64,000 nucleotides of DNA from Nocardia pneumoniae NBRC 100136 (GTDB lineage Bacteria; Actinomycetota; Actinomycetes; Mycobacteriales; Mycobacteriaceae), in NCBI RefSeq assembly GCF_000308755.1, contig NZ_BAGF01000147.1, positions 22,905 through 86,904 on the forward strand. The letters are read 5' to 3'. Of this stretch, positions 40,580-48,844 are shown piece after piece. The notes under the pieces are model-generated. The model was not told where the DNA came from. It saw only the letters and a program-made list of their open reading frames with translations, and did not search any database. A program made the position numbers and the translations under genes. Numbering within the stretch: the stretch's first letter is position 1; each line of letters opens with the position of its first letter.

Positions 40580-41236
40580 CTAAGCTCGGCGCCTGCGGAC
40601 GAGAGCTGCCACACCTGCGCCGGCGCCCAAAAGCCCGAGCAGCAGCCCCGTTACGCCCAGCCAACGAGCGACCGAATCGCCGCTTTCCTCGTGATCCGAT
40701 TCGCCGAGAGCCGCTTGCTCGGAGTCATGTGAATGTTCGTCGCCGCCCGCAGCAAGCGACAATACGGGCAGCGGGAATTCGGGTTCAGGCGCGCCGTCGG
40801 GAACAGGTTGATCCCATGTCTCGACCTTTCCGTCGCTGTAGGTCTGTATTGCCCGGAAAGGCACCTGGTCTTGCTTCGGAAGCGGACCCCCGTAGAGGAA
40901 GAACCTTTGAAACTGGCCAGGTCCCACGCCAGAGCCCGGATCAGCGGTCCAGGTCACCGCTATAGCCTTCTTCGCCGAATCCCTCTCGACGACCGCGGTC
41001 CAGCCCGGCATCGGTTCGGTCCGCGCGGTCTTGAGACCCGGCAGCTCGACCCTCAAAGTGATCGTGCTCGCCTGCTCGGATTCGTTGGATAGACGAAACG
41101 AGATCGTCGATGTGGAGCCCTGCTTCGCAGTAGGCGCCTCCACATCGAGGTGCGCGGACGCCGCACCGCTGGCCAGGACGGTCGCGGCAGTAGCGACACC
41201 GATGGAGAGAACGAGTCGCCGGAGAACTGTATTCAT
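40580..41236 (-). CDS. YcnI-family (DUF1775) copper-linked membrane-anchored protein
   Basis: The 218-residue protein has a signal peptide whose end leaves the mature N-terminal His (ASAHLDVEAP, His about 29), the histidine used for Cu(II) binding in YcnI-type proteins. The DUF1775 beta-sandwich covers about 29-160 (STISFRLSNESEQASTITLR; GLKTARTEPMPGW), then a His/Glu-rich stretch (GGDEHSHDSEQ) and one C-terminal helix (191-212) ending in RRRR. It should sit on the outer side of the membrane as a copper-binding or copper-delivery protein. ATG 41236 follows AAGGA by nine bases. It is divergent from the copper-storage gene. Confidence 0.87.
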   Translation of the reverse strand: MNTVLRRLVLSIGVATAATVLASGAASAHLDVEAPTAKQGSTSTISFRLSNESEQASTITLRVELPGLKTARTEPMPGWTAVVERDSAKKAIAVTWTADPGSGVGPGQFQRFFLYGGPLPKQDQVPFRAIQTYSDGKVETWDQPVPDGAPEPEFPLPVLSLAAGGDEHSHDSEQAALGESDHEESGDSVARWLGVTGLLLGLLGAGAGVAALVRRRRA

Positions 41237-41434
41237 GTGATCGTGTCCTTCTTTCGGAGGTTGGAGGCCGTCGCGGGCAGCACTGGGGGCCCTCGACGCA
41301 CCCCTGCTCGCATCGCCGCCGATGGGGCGTGTTTGCGTCGCTTCGCGCTGGCTACCCGCCAGGCGGCAGTAGGTCGAAGAGACGCGGCCATCCCGACCAT
41401 CCGGGCCTGCGCCGATGAAAGGAGGCGATCCGTG

Positions 41435-41842
41435 ATGACCACGGTCAAAGACATGCTCGCCACTTACCCGGCCGACCTCGGCGAGGTCGATCGCGACAAG
41501 CTCACCAAGTGCATCGAGGAATGCATCGCCTGCGCCCAGGCGTGTACCGCCTGCGCGGACGCCTGCCTGTCGGAGGGCATGGTCGGCGAGCTCACCAAGT
41601 GCATCCGCACCGACATGGACTGCGCGGATATCTGCAACGCCACCGCATCCGTCCTCTCTCGGCACACCGGTTATGACGCCAACATCACCCGCGCGATCCT
41701 GCAGGCATGTGCCACCGCCTGCAAAGCCTGCGGCGACGAATGCTCCGCCCACGCCGACACTCACGAGCACTGCCGCGTGTGCGCCGAAGCATGCCGCCGC
41801 TGCGAACAAGCCTGCAACGACCTCGTTCGGGCGCTCGGCTGA
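41435..41842 (+). CDS. Cys-rich four-helix-bundle copper-storage protein (Csp3-like)
   Basis: The 135-residue protein has 18 cysteines, nearly all in CxxxC or CxxC pairs on helices (KCIEECIACAQACTACADAC; TDMDCADICN; ACATACKACGDEC; HCRVCAEACRRCEQAC). This is the DUF326 four-helix-bundle family, whose Csp3 members store many Cu(I) ions in the cytosol; 18 Cys matches that subgroup. No signal or Tat motif is present, so it is cytosolic. AAAGGAGG lies upstream of adjacent GTG and ATG codons; ATG 41435 is used. It sits between YcnI and the multicopper oxidase, fitting a role in buffering copper. Confidence 0.9.
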   Translation: MTTVKDMLATYPADLGEVDRDKLTKCIEECIACAQACTACADACLSEGMVGELTKCIRTDMDCADICNATASVLSRHTGYDANITRAILQACATACKACGDECSAHADTHEHCRVCAEACRRCEQACNDLVRALG

Positions 41843-41870
41843 AACGGCCGCACCGCCACAACCTCACCGT

Positions 41871-41887
41871 ATACCCTGTTGGGGTAT
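41871..41887 (+). promoter_or_regulatory. CsoR/RicR-type copper operator
   Basis: ATACCCTGTTGGGGTAT is a near-perfect palindrome (ATACCC, four bases, GGGGTAT) of the form bound by CsoR-family copper repressors. It lies 43 bases before the multicopper oxidase start and should release that gene when Cu(I) is high. Confidence 0.75.
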
Positions 41888-41929
41888 TGTGTACGGTAAC
41901 AGGATGCTGGCGCAACATAGGAGAAATTG

Positions 41930-43477
41930 ATGTCGCCGAGGCGGCTCCCGCACACCAGGGCAATGTCTCGGCGGGGTTTCCTCGCAGTCGGTGCTGGTGT
42001 CGCGGCATCCGCGCTCGCCGCGTGCTCGCGTGGATCCCGAGCGCCGGCTGCCGTCGTCGGGCCGGATTCCGATGCGGTTCGTGCCGCCGAGAATCGCCGC
42101 CGAGCTGCGAGTGCGCCGGTTCGTGACGTGGTGTTGCGCGCCGAGCCGACGACGATCGACTTGGGCGGTGTGCAGGTGCGCACCTGGACCTACGGTGGCA
42201 AGCTGCCAGGGCAGGAGATCCGGATCGCTCGTGGTGAGGTCCTGCGGGCGGACTTCACCAATGCCCTGCCACAACCGTCGACCATCCATTGGCATGGTGT
42301 GGCGCTGCGTGACGACATGGACGGGGTTCCCGAACTCACTCAGTCCGCAGTCGCCTCAGGCGGTGGCTTCCGCTACGAATTCGCCGTTCCCGACGCGGGG
42401 ACCTACTGGTTTCATCCGCACGTGGGTGTACAGCTGGATCGCGGGTTGTACGCGCCACTGATCGTCGAAGATCCTGCCGACGGCGACGACTACGACGTGG
42501 AGGCTGTTGTCGTACTGGATGACTGGCTCGACGGCGTCGACGGCCGCGACCCGGACGCAGAGCTCGAGCAGTTGCGGGCCAAGGGCATGGCGGGCATGAA
42601 CATGGGCCCGATGGCCGGTGGTGCGACGGGTGGACATGGCGGCCACGGCTCGGGCGCGACAGATCCGACGGCGCCGCTGGGGACCGACACCGGCGATGTC
42701 ACCTATCCGTACTACCTGATCAACGGGCGTCTCGACACCGATCCGACGACCTTCGCCGCACGCCCCGGCCAGCGGATGCGTCTGCGCATCATCAACGCCG
42801 CCGCCGACACCGCCTTCCGAGTCGCCGTCGGCAGACACCAGCTGAAGGTGACGCACAGCGACGGATTCCCCGTGCACCCGGTCACGACAGACTGCCTGCT
42901 GATCAGCATGGGAGAGCGCTACGACGCCATCGTGGAACTGGGCGACGGCGTCTTCCCGCTGATCGCGGCCGCCGAAGGCAAACAGGGACGCGGACTGGCA
43001 TTGATCCGCACCGGCGGCGGCACTCCCCCGCCCCCTGACGTCCGGGCTCGCGAGCTGGACGAAACACCCCTGACCGCCACGCGGCTGCGCGCCGATGAAT
43101 CCGTACTGCTCGCGCCCAAGGCGCCGGACACGGTCCTCGATGTATCCCTGGGCGCCGACGACGAACGTTACCTATGGACCATCAATGGGAAAACCTTCGA
43201 CGAGCACGCCATGCTCGACGTCCGCGAAGGCCAGCGGGTCCGGCTGCGGTTCGTCAACACGACGATGATGTTCCATCCGATGCACCTGCACGGCCACACC
43301 TTCCAACTGGTCGACGGCAACAGCACCGGCGCCCGCAAGGACACCACCATCGTGCTGCCCAACCAGACCGTCGAGGTCGACTTCGACGCAGTGAACCCAG
43401 GGCAGTGGATGCTGCACTGCCACAACGCGTATCACGGCGAAGCCGGAATGATGAGCGTTGTGTCCTATGTCCGCTGA
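41930..43477 (+). CDS. mmcO: Multicopper oxidase, MmcO-like lipoprotein
   Basis: The 515-residue enzyme oxidises Cu(I) to the less toxic Cu(II) outside the membrane. The N-terminus has a Tat motif (MSRRGFLAVGAG) leading to a lipobox Cys near residue 32. All copper-ligand blocks are present: HWHG, YWFHPHVG, HPMHLHGH and the type 1/trinuclear block MLHCHNAYHGEAGM at the end. A Met/His-rich loop (GMAGMNMGPMAGG, then GGHGGHG) near residues 220-245 may bind extra copper. Length and layout match M. tuberculosis MmcO (Rv0846c). ATG 41930 follows AGGAG. A CsoR-type operator lies just upstream. Confidence 0.9.
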   Translation: MSPRRLPHTRAMSRRGFLAVGAGVAASALAACSRGSRAPAAVVGPDSDAVRAAENRRRAASAPVRDVVLRAEPTTIDLGGVQVRTWTYGGKLPGQEIRIARGEVLRADFTNALPQPSTIHWHGVALRDDMDGVPELTQSAVASGGGFRYEFAVPDAGTYWFHPHVGVQLDRGLYAPLIVEDPADGDDYDVEAVVVLDDWLDGVDGRDPDAELEQLRAKGMAGMNMGPMAGGATGGHGGHGSGATDPTAPLGTDTGDVTYPYYLINGRLDTDPTTFAARPGQRMRLRIINAAADTAFRVAVGRHQLKVTHSDGFPVHPVTTDCLLISMGERYDAIVELGDGVFPLIAAAEGKQGRGLALIRTGGGTPPPPDVRARELDETPLTATRLRADESVLLAPKAPDTVLDVSLGADDERYLWTINGKTFDEHAMLDVREGQRVRLRFVNTTMMFHPMHLHGHTFQLVDGNSTGARKDTTIVLPNQTVEVDFDAVNPGQWMLHCHNAYHGEAGMMSVVSYVR

Positions 43478-43507
43478 TATCGCTGTCTCTACCCGCGTGT
43501 GAGGTCA

Positions 43508-43546
43508 CGCAATGCGCACATTGCGTATTAACAGTACACATACTGT
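43508..43546. promoter_or_regulatory. Two palindromes before the DUF2218 gene
   Basis: CGCAATGCGCACATTGCG (43508-43525, 7-bp arms) and ACAGTACACATACTGT (43531-43546, 6-bp arms) lie in tandem between the oxidase stop and the DUF2218 gene. They are A/T-richer than the surroundings and look like operators; the first could also help end transcription of the oxidase. Confidence 0.5.
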
Positions 43547-43657
43547 ATCGAAAAATAGTAGGCGGCCGCTTGCGGAGGAAGGTGCCTGTTGCCATTGCCC
43601 CCGACCCCTACAGTGCCCAGGCGTGGCTCGCATCGATCACCAGAATATGAGGACACC

Positions 43658-44029
43658 ATGCCGTGCTTGGAAGCGCGCATCATCACCGAGCAGTCCCGCC
43701 GGTACCTGCATCAGTTCTGCAAGCACGCGGAGGCAATCGGGTCACCCCGCGGCGATCGCATGCGTAGGCACGGTGGCAGCCCTGCCGCCCATGGCGAGCT
43801 CCGGCTGAACGTGCAGTGGTCCGATACAGATGGCACCGCGGTTTTCGATCCATGGGGCCGTTGCCTTCTGCACGCTACCGCCGACGCACTGCTGGTCCGC
43901 ATCGAGGCTACGAACGAACAAGCTTTACTCAGAATCCGGGAAATCGTCGACCGCGACTTCGACCGGCTCGGCCGACACGAGCTCATGGTCGAATGGCGGG
44001 TGCTGGGCGACACGCCAGAAGACGCCTGA
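43658..44029 (+). CDS. DUF2218 family protein
   Basis: The 123-residue product matches the DUF2218 pattern: an N-terminal ARIITEQSRRYLHQFCKHAE, a central GELRLNVQWSD, FDPWGRCLLHATADALLVRI and a C-terminal helix (LLRIREIVDRDFDRLGRHEL). Members are small cytosolic alpha/beta proteins, often linked to iron or copper genes in actinobacteria, with no proven activity. A TGAGG lies before ATG 43658. The two palindromes upstream suggest it has its own control apart from the oxidase. Confidence 0.8.
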   Translation: MPCLEARIITEQSRRYLHQFCKHAEAIGSPRGDRMRRHGGSPAAHGELRLNVQWSDTDGTAVFDPWGRCLLHATADALLVRIEATNEQALLRIREIVDRDFDRLGRHELMVEWRVLGDTPEDA

Positions 44030-44496
44030 CCGAACTCCCTGCCGCGTTGCTGCGGGTGAGTGTGAACGTCGACATGTAGACCTCCTGGCTTGTACCCGGA
44101 CGGGACGCGATTCGGCGCTTGCGCCGATCAAGCGGTAACCGTGCGGCGCATCGGAGGGTGCCTGGCATCCATACCGCTCGGAGGAGATCGAAGTGCCCGT
44201 GCCCACGGCACTCCCCTGCCGTGCACCGCGGCCGTGTTTTCGCCTCACCCGGGACCGGTGCGCGGATTCACAGGCAGGAGGCGGACGGCCGCAGACACTC
44301 GGACGCCGGACTGACGGAGACTGCCGAAAGGTATCGTATTCGGCGCGGTCCAGGCCATCGGCATACACCAGGATCAGCGGCGGTTGTCCGCGCCGACCAC
44401 CATGACCCGCAGTGGGGTTCCGCGGATCCGTGACCGGTCAGCATGCGCTGGAACTATGCGGGCGCTGCGAGCTCCGCAATCATCACGTCCGCCGCG
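44030..44496. other. Region without a recognised gene
   Basis: About 467 bases lie between the DUF2218 gene and the end of the MFS gene. Open frames on both strands are Arg/Pro-rich with no domain or ribosome site. I could not identify gene remnants with confidence. Confidence 0.4.
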
Positions 44497-45846
44497 TCAG
44501 GTCCTGATCCGGTCGTCGCGGCCGGGCGGAGGGCTGACCGGCCGCGCTGTCCGGCCGAGAGGCTCGTCGTGCCGTTCGCTGCTTGTTGTGGCATCCGAAT
44601 CGACGTCTGCGGAAGCCGTCACCACCGCACGCTCGGAGCGGTCGAGTCCGTGCAACGCGAACGCGGCGATCGCGCCGATGGCGGTGAGCCCGACCCAGAC
44701 CGCCCAGTCGGCGCCCGCATCGTGGGCGGCTCCGACCACCGCGCCGGTGGCGAGGTTGCCGATCAGGATTCCGACGCCGACGACAGTGTTGTAGAACCCG
44801 TAGTGGGTGGCCACCAGCCTGCCGTTGGCCAGCGATACGACGGTGTCCATCTCGAACGGGAAGACCGCTGCCGTCCCGACCGCCAGCAGGGCTGCCGCCA
44901 TCAGAACCGCGGCGATCGCGGCTACCGTCCCGAAGCGCTGCGGGTCGGGCACAAGGGCCAGCGGCAGGAATGACACCGCCAGCAGACTCATGCCGACGAC
45001 CAGGCTGCGGCCGGTGGCCCAGCGGGAGCGCAACCACCCGGTGATGCGCAACTGCCCGGCCACCGCGACGACACCGGAGATCACGAATACCGCCGAGGTC
45101 ACCGCCTGCGATCGCGCGCCTGCCACGTACTCCGCCTGCAGCGGCAGCGCCAGATAAACCTGGAACGACAGCACATAGGAACCGATCATCGCCACCGCGA
45201 AGGCCACGAATCGCCGGTTGGAGACCACGGTGCGCCAATCCTCGACCACGGTGGTCTTCCGCGCCGGAGTGTCGGCGCGCCGGGTGGGAAGCGCGAACAG
45301 CTGTGCGACCGTCAGGATCGCGAACACCGCTGCCGCCGCGCCCGCGGTCACCCGGAAATCCAGCGCCATCAGCGCGAGTCCGACCAGCGGCCCGGCCAGG
45401 ATGCCCGCCTGGTAGAAGATGTTGAACACCGCGAACGCTTCCACCCGGCGTTCTCCGGTGTCCGCGGCGAGATAAGCGCGCACCGCGGGGTTGAACAGTG
45501 CTCCAGCGAAACCTGTCGCGGCCGAGGCGATCAGCAACCCGGGCAGTGAGGTGGCGAACATCAGGAGCGCGAAACCACCTGTGCGGAGCAGGCATCCGGC
45601 GACGATCAGTGGTTTGTAGCCGAGCCGGTCGGCGAGTGTGCCGCCGACGAGGAACATCCCCTGCTGGGAGAAGTTCCGCACACCCAGCACCAGCCCAACC
45701 GCCCAGGCCGCCAGCCCGAGGGGTCCGGCCAGGTATCCGGCCAGATACGGCATCAGCATGTAGAAACCGAGGTTGATGCCGAACTGGTTCACCATCAGCA
45801 GCCGGGCGGCGAGATCGAAGCTGCGGAACTTGACGATTACCGTCAC
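44497..45846 (-). CDS. MFS transporter, Rv0849-like
   Basis: The 449-residue 12-span transporter shows the first-helix segment LLMVNQFGINLGFYMLMPYL, motif A GGTLADRLGYKPLIVAG and a second-half motif around LRSRWATGRSLVVGMSL. GTG 45846 overlaps the cysK2 stop by four bases (GTGA), so it is translationally coupled to it. The order lpqS-cysK2-MFS is the same as M. tuberculosis Rv0847-Rv0848-Rv0849, which supports this as the Rv0849 counterpart. It may export a CysK2 product or a metal complex. The last 40 residues are a charged cytosolic tail. Confidence 0.85.
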   Translation of the reverse strand: MTVIVKFRSFDLAARLLMVNQFGINLGFYMLMPYLAGYLAGPLGLAAWAVGLVLGVRNFSQQGMFLVGGTLADRLGYKPLIVAGCLLRTGGFALLMFATSLPGLLIASAATGFAGALFNPAVRAYLAADTGERRVEAFAVFNIFYQAGILAGPLVGLALMALDFRVTAGAAAAVFAILTVAQLFALPTRRADTPARKTTVVEDWRTVVSNRRFVAFAVAMIGSYVLSFQVYLALPLQAEYVAGARSQAVTSAVFVISGVVAVAGQLRITGWLRSRWATGRSLVVGMSLLAVSFLPLALVPDPQRFGTVAAIAAVLMAAALLAVGTAAVFPFEMDTVVSLANGRLVATHYGFYNTVVGVGILIGNLATGAVVGAAHDAGADWAVWVGLTAIGAIAAFALHGLDRSERAVVTASADVDSDATTSSERHDEPLGRTARPVSPPPGRDDRIRT

Positions 45847-46970
45847 GACGACCGCTTCCTGTCGCGGGTGAGCTGTTGGGGATCGATCACGGTGGTGCAG
45901 CGGGTCCAGGACCGCACGACCTTCTCGGCCGGGTGGGTGATGGTGTCCGGTTCGATCGGTGGATCGGCGTCCAGCAAACCCTGCTCCTGGCAATAGGCGT
46001 CGTTGTAGATGGTGTCGAAGTATCGGTGCGGCCCGTCGGGGAACACTGCCGCGATCCGTAGCTCGGGGTCGAAGATCCGGGCGGCCCACCCCGCTACCAG
46101 CGCGACCGCACCAACGCTCCACCCGCCGCTGGCGTGATGGGTCGCGGCCAGCGTGCGGCACGCCCACACCGCCTCCGACGGTGCGACCCAATGGACTTCG
46201 TCGAAGGCACCGTAGTCGACGTTGCGCGGGTAGATGCTGGAGCCGAGGCCCCGCATCAACCGCGGGCCCGCCGGTTGGCCGAAGATGGTGGAGGCGACCG
46301 TATCGACACCGATGAGTTTCAGATCGGGATTGAACCGGCGCAGCACCCGCGCCACCCCAGCCGAATGCCCGCCGGTGCCGACGGCGCACACCAGCACATC
46401 GGCCCCACCGAGCTGTTCGATCAGCTCGATGGCGAGCGATTCATAACCGGCGACATTGTCCGGGTTGTGGTACTGGTCCGGGCACCACGCATCGGGCTCG
46501 CCCTCGAGGAGCTCCGCGACTCGATCGCGGCGTGCTTGCTGCCAGCCGCCGATGGCGTGGGGTTCGGTGACCACGTCGACGCGCGTTCCGTAGGCCGCGA
46601 GCATTCGCGCGACGATCGGTTCCAGCCCAGGGTCGGTAACCACGGTCACCGGATGGTGGTAGGTCATTCCCGCCAGCGCCAGCCCTATGCCGAGAGTGCC
46701 GCTGGTGGACTCGACGATCCGCGCTCCGGGCGCCAATTCGCCGCGTTCTTTCGCCCGCCGCACCATGTGCAAGGCGGGGCGATCCTTCATTCCGCCTGGA
46801 TTGAATCCCTCGAGCTTGGCCCAGAACCCACGGCCGGCCGGCGCCAGCGGTGCGCCGACCCACAACACCGGTGTGTTGCCGACCAGCGCGTGCGGCTGCC
46901 GGGCCGCATCCGGCGCGGCTCCCAGCGCGGCGGGGACCTCGGCACGCCTGCCGAGCACAACGTTGTCCAT
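45843..46970 (-). CDS. cysK2: CysK2-like PLP-dependent S-sulfocysteine synthase
   Basis: This 375-residue enzyme belongs to the cysteine synthase fold type II group. The PLP lysine is in NPGGMKDRPA (Lys 62), the substrate-binding loop is ESTSGTLGIGLA (about 88-99), and the phosphate-binding loop is VGTGGHSAGVA. It carries a C-terminal extension beyond about residue 300 (PDGPHRYFDTIYNDAYC), as in M. tuberculosis CysK2, which makes S-sulfocysteine from O-phosphoserine and thiosulfate. Gene order with the lpqS-like and MFS genes supports orthology. ATG 46970 has a weak ribosome site (GAAAGCG). Confidence 0.85.
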   Translation of the reverse strand: MDNVVLGRRAEVPAALGAAPDAARQPHALVGNTPVLWVGAPLAPAGRGFWAKLEGFNPGGMKDRPALHMVRRAKERGELAPGARIVESTSGTLGIGLALAGMTYHHPVTVVTDPGLEPIVARMLAAYGTRVDVVTEPHAIGGWQQARRDRVAELLEGEPDAWCPDQYHNPDNVAGYESLAIELIEQLGGADVLVCAVGTGGHSAGVARVLRRFNPDLKLIGVDTVASTIFGQPAGPRLMRGLGSSIYPRNVDYGAFDEVHWVAPSEAVWACRTLAATHHASGGWSVGAVALVAGWAARIFDPELRIAAVFPDGPHRYFDTIYNDAYCQEQGLLDADPPIEPDTITHPAEKVVRSWTRCTTVIDPQQLTRDRKRSS

Positions 46971-47069
46971 GACTGTCGCTTTCTGTATCGAGACCGCCCC
47001 GCAGGACGGAGACGTGCACGGGCAGCACACCGGCCGACGGGGACGACACGTCGGCCTGGCGCTGACCGA

Positions 47070-47513
47070 TCAGCGTCGGGCGATACAGATGTGCGTCAGC
47101 AGAGCTCTGCCGCTGACGATGGGCACTCCCGCGACAGGCGGAGCGCGCACTCCACCGGGACCCACCCGGTACACCGCCGCGACGACCATAACCGCGACCA
47201 GCGCAAACAGGATCAGCTGCAGCGGCACGGCGCTTCCGCCACCTGCCGGTAGCGCGGGTGTGACAGCGCAATGGACGGCATGCGGCGCACCGTGGCGCCC
47301 ACCGATATCGGCAGTGACACGAGAGGTGCCATCCACAGCCGAGGCCACCAGCGCGGTGATCGGCGTTGCGGCCTGATGGGCGTGCTGAGCAACCCCATGG
47401 GAATGGTCATCGACATCGGTCAGCATGCAGTGCATCAGCGGCGTCATCAGCAGCGCCGCCGCAAGCAGCGCCAGCGCCAAGCCACCAGTCCGCAACCAAC
47501 CGATGAGTTTCAC
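47070..47513 (-). CDS. lpqS: LpqS-like membrane protein, first gene of the cysK2 operon
   Basis: The 147-residue protein has an N-terminal helix (GLALALLAAALLMTPLMHC), a His-rich outer loop (DDHSHGVAQHAHQ, HGAPHAVHC), a second hydrophobic helix (VPLQLILFALVAVMVVAAVY) and the C-terminal tail GRALLTHICIARR. That tail is close to the end of M. tuberculosis LpqS (LLTRFCLARR), a copper-regulated RicR target. A lipobox is less clear than in LpqS. The His, Cys and Met residues fit copper binding. It lies 99 bases before cysK2 in the same direction. No CsoR-type box was seen upstream, unlike in M. tuberculosis. Confidence 0.72.
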   Translation of the reverse strand: MKLIGWLRTGGLALALLAAALLMTPLMHCMLTDVDDHSHGVAQHAHQAATPITALVASAVDGTSRVTADIGGRHGAPHAVHCAVTPALPAGGGSAVPLQLILFALVAVMVVAAVYRVGPGGVRAPPVAGVPIVSGRALLTHICIARR

Positions 47514-48038
47514 AGTGAAGCCACTCTAGCAACAAGATCGTAATGAGGGCTGTCCGTGCAATTCACAAATCCGCACGCAACAGATTCGCCGATCGCGCCG
47601 ACGACCCCTGGTAGGTTTCCTTCCGGCACGGCCCGGTTGATGCACAACATACCGCGATGCTCAGTACTCAGGCCGTCCTCCGACTTCCAAGCGATTTCTC
47701 TACTCCGAACACACAGGAGTTGAACTGGGCTTTCGACCCTGATACCTCACGCCATGTACGTGTGCTGGGCCTCCCTCGGAAGCAATCTACTATCCGAGGG
47801 CGTACTCAGCTGGTGTGATGTGATCGAAACCACGCGTCCCGGAGAGTCGAGGCTCGTGCCGACGTGGCTTGACGCGCAAATCGGCACACCCCCGGTGAGC
47901 GTGTTCGGCCTCGGTGCCACTCCGAGCGCCCAGCGACCGTCGATACATCAGTCAGTTCACGTCCAGCAAACGTTGTGGACCATCGTGGCGACGGCGAGGA
48001 TGACACCGCCCGTCGTCATCTCCGCACATCGTCACCAC
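47514..48038. other. Region without a recognised gene
   Basis: About 525 bases separate the lpqS-like start from the end of the TetR gene. The part next to lpqS is A/T-richer and should hold its promoter. One leftward frame near 47800-47880 ends FDHITPAEYALG, faintly like a transposase C-terminus, but too short to call. Confidence 0.35.
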
Positions 48039-48728
48039 TCATGCGGAACTCGTCTTTGCGGGTGCGCCCGACCCGGGAGTGGAAACATCGGACGTCCCTG
48101 GCCCGTTGCTGTGCGGGTCGGATTGGAGCCGATGGGGAGCGGCCGGATCGGGGTAGACCACATCGACGAGTTCGCGAGCAAAGGCCTCGAGGTCGTCGAG
48201 TCCGATGCGGACGAGGTCTTCGGCGGGTGTGGTGAGCAGATTGATGGTGGCGGCGTGAAGGCAGCGGGTGAATACTCGCGCCGAGGCCGGGGTGACGGGC
48301 AAGCCGGCGGCGCGCTGGAGTTCTTCGTTGACGCCGAAATCGGTGTACATCATGTCGGCGAGCAGTTTGCTCACCGCCGGGTTGCGCAGGGCCTCCGCGT
48401 GCATTTCGACGAAGACATCGGCCCCGGGGCGGGCGCCCTCCGGTAGCCGCCGCATGATCTGCGTCAGCAGGGCGATGAACCCTTCGCGGTCGGCAGGTGC
48501 GGCGGCGGCCCGCAGGCGAGCGATGTCGGCGAGGTAGAGCCGAAAGTGCCGTTCGGTGGCCGCAACCAGTAAGGCGTCACGGGTCGGGAAGTAGTTCTTG
48601 GTCGTCCCCTCGGGGACACCGGCGTCGGAATCGACCTGCCGGTGGGTCAGCCCACGCGCTCCTTTCGCCGCGAGAACGGCGATAGCGGTGTCCTGCAGGA
48701 GTTCTCGTCGCGCTCGGTTTCCGGCCAC
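48039..48728 (-). CDS. TetR-family repressor of the divergent MFS exporter
   Basis: The 229-residue protein has a TetR helix-turn-helix (RGLTHRQVDSDAGVPEGTTK then NYFPTRDALL, residues about 24-55) and a helical ligand domain with a disordered tail. GTG 48728 is chosen because GGAGG lies eight bases before it; the longer open frame crosses the operator region. It is divergent from a DHA2 exporter, and two ACCAC-N4-GTGGT palindromes lie between them, a standard local repressor-pump arrangement. Confidence 0.85.
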   Translation of the reverse strand: MAGNRARRELLQDTAIAVLAAKGARGLTHRQVDSDAGVPEGTTKNYFPTRDALLVAATERHFRLYLADIARLRAAAAPADREGFIALLTQIMRRLPEGARPGADVFVEMHAEALRNPAVSKLLADMMYTDFGVNEELQRAAGLPVTPASARVFTRCLHAATINLLTTPAEDLVRIGLDDLEAFARELVDVVYPDPAAPHRLQSDPHSNGPGTSDVSTPGSGAPAKTSSA

Positions 48729-48754
48729 TCGGCACACCTCCCTGTTGCGATGAC

Positions 48755-48797
48755 ACCACTCTAGTGGTACCACGGATGGGGTACCACAGTTGTGGTA
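48755..48797. promoter_or_regulatory. Two TetR-type operators (ACCAC-N4-GTGGT)
   Basis: ACCACTCTAGTGGT (48755-48768) and TACCACAGTTGTGGTA (48782-48797) share the ACCAC-N4-GTGGT core. They lie between the divergent TetR gene and MFS gene and are the likely binding sites of that repressor. Confidence 0.75.
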
Positions 48798-48844
48798 GTT
48801 CATGGCGGCTCGGTTCGCGAACCGTATGCAGGAGGTAGTAGGAC

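Noticed and set aside
44090..44433. Short rightward frames in the 44-kb gap
   Set aside because: Arg- and His-rich, overlapping frames without ribosome sites or motifs.
47690..47740. tRNA-like T-arm in the reverse strand
   Set aside because: The GTTCAACTC-like run has no matching acceptor stem, anticodon arm or D-arm.
47806..47880. Possible transposase tail (FDHITPAEYALG)
   Set aside because: Only about a dozen residues resemble an IS3-type C-terminus, with no catalytic motif, inverted repeats or target duplication.
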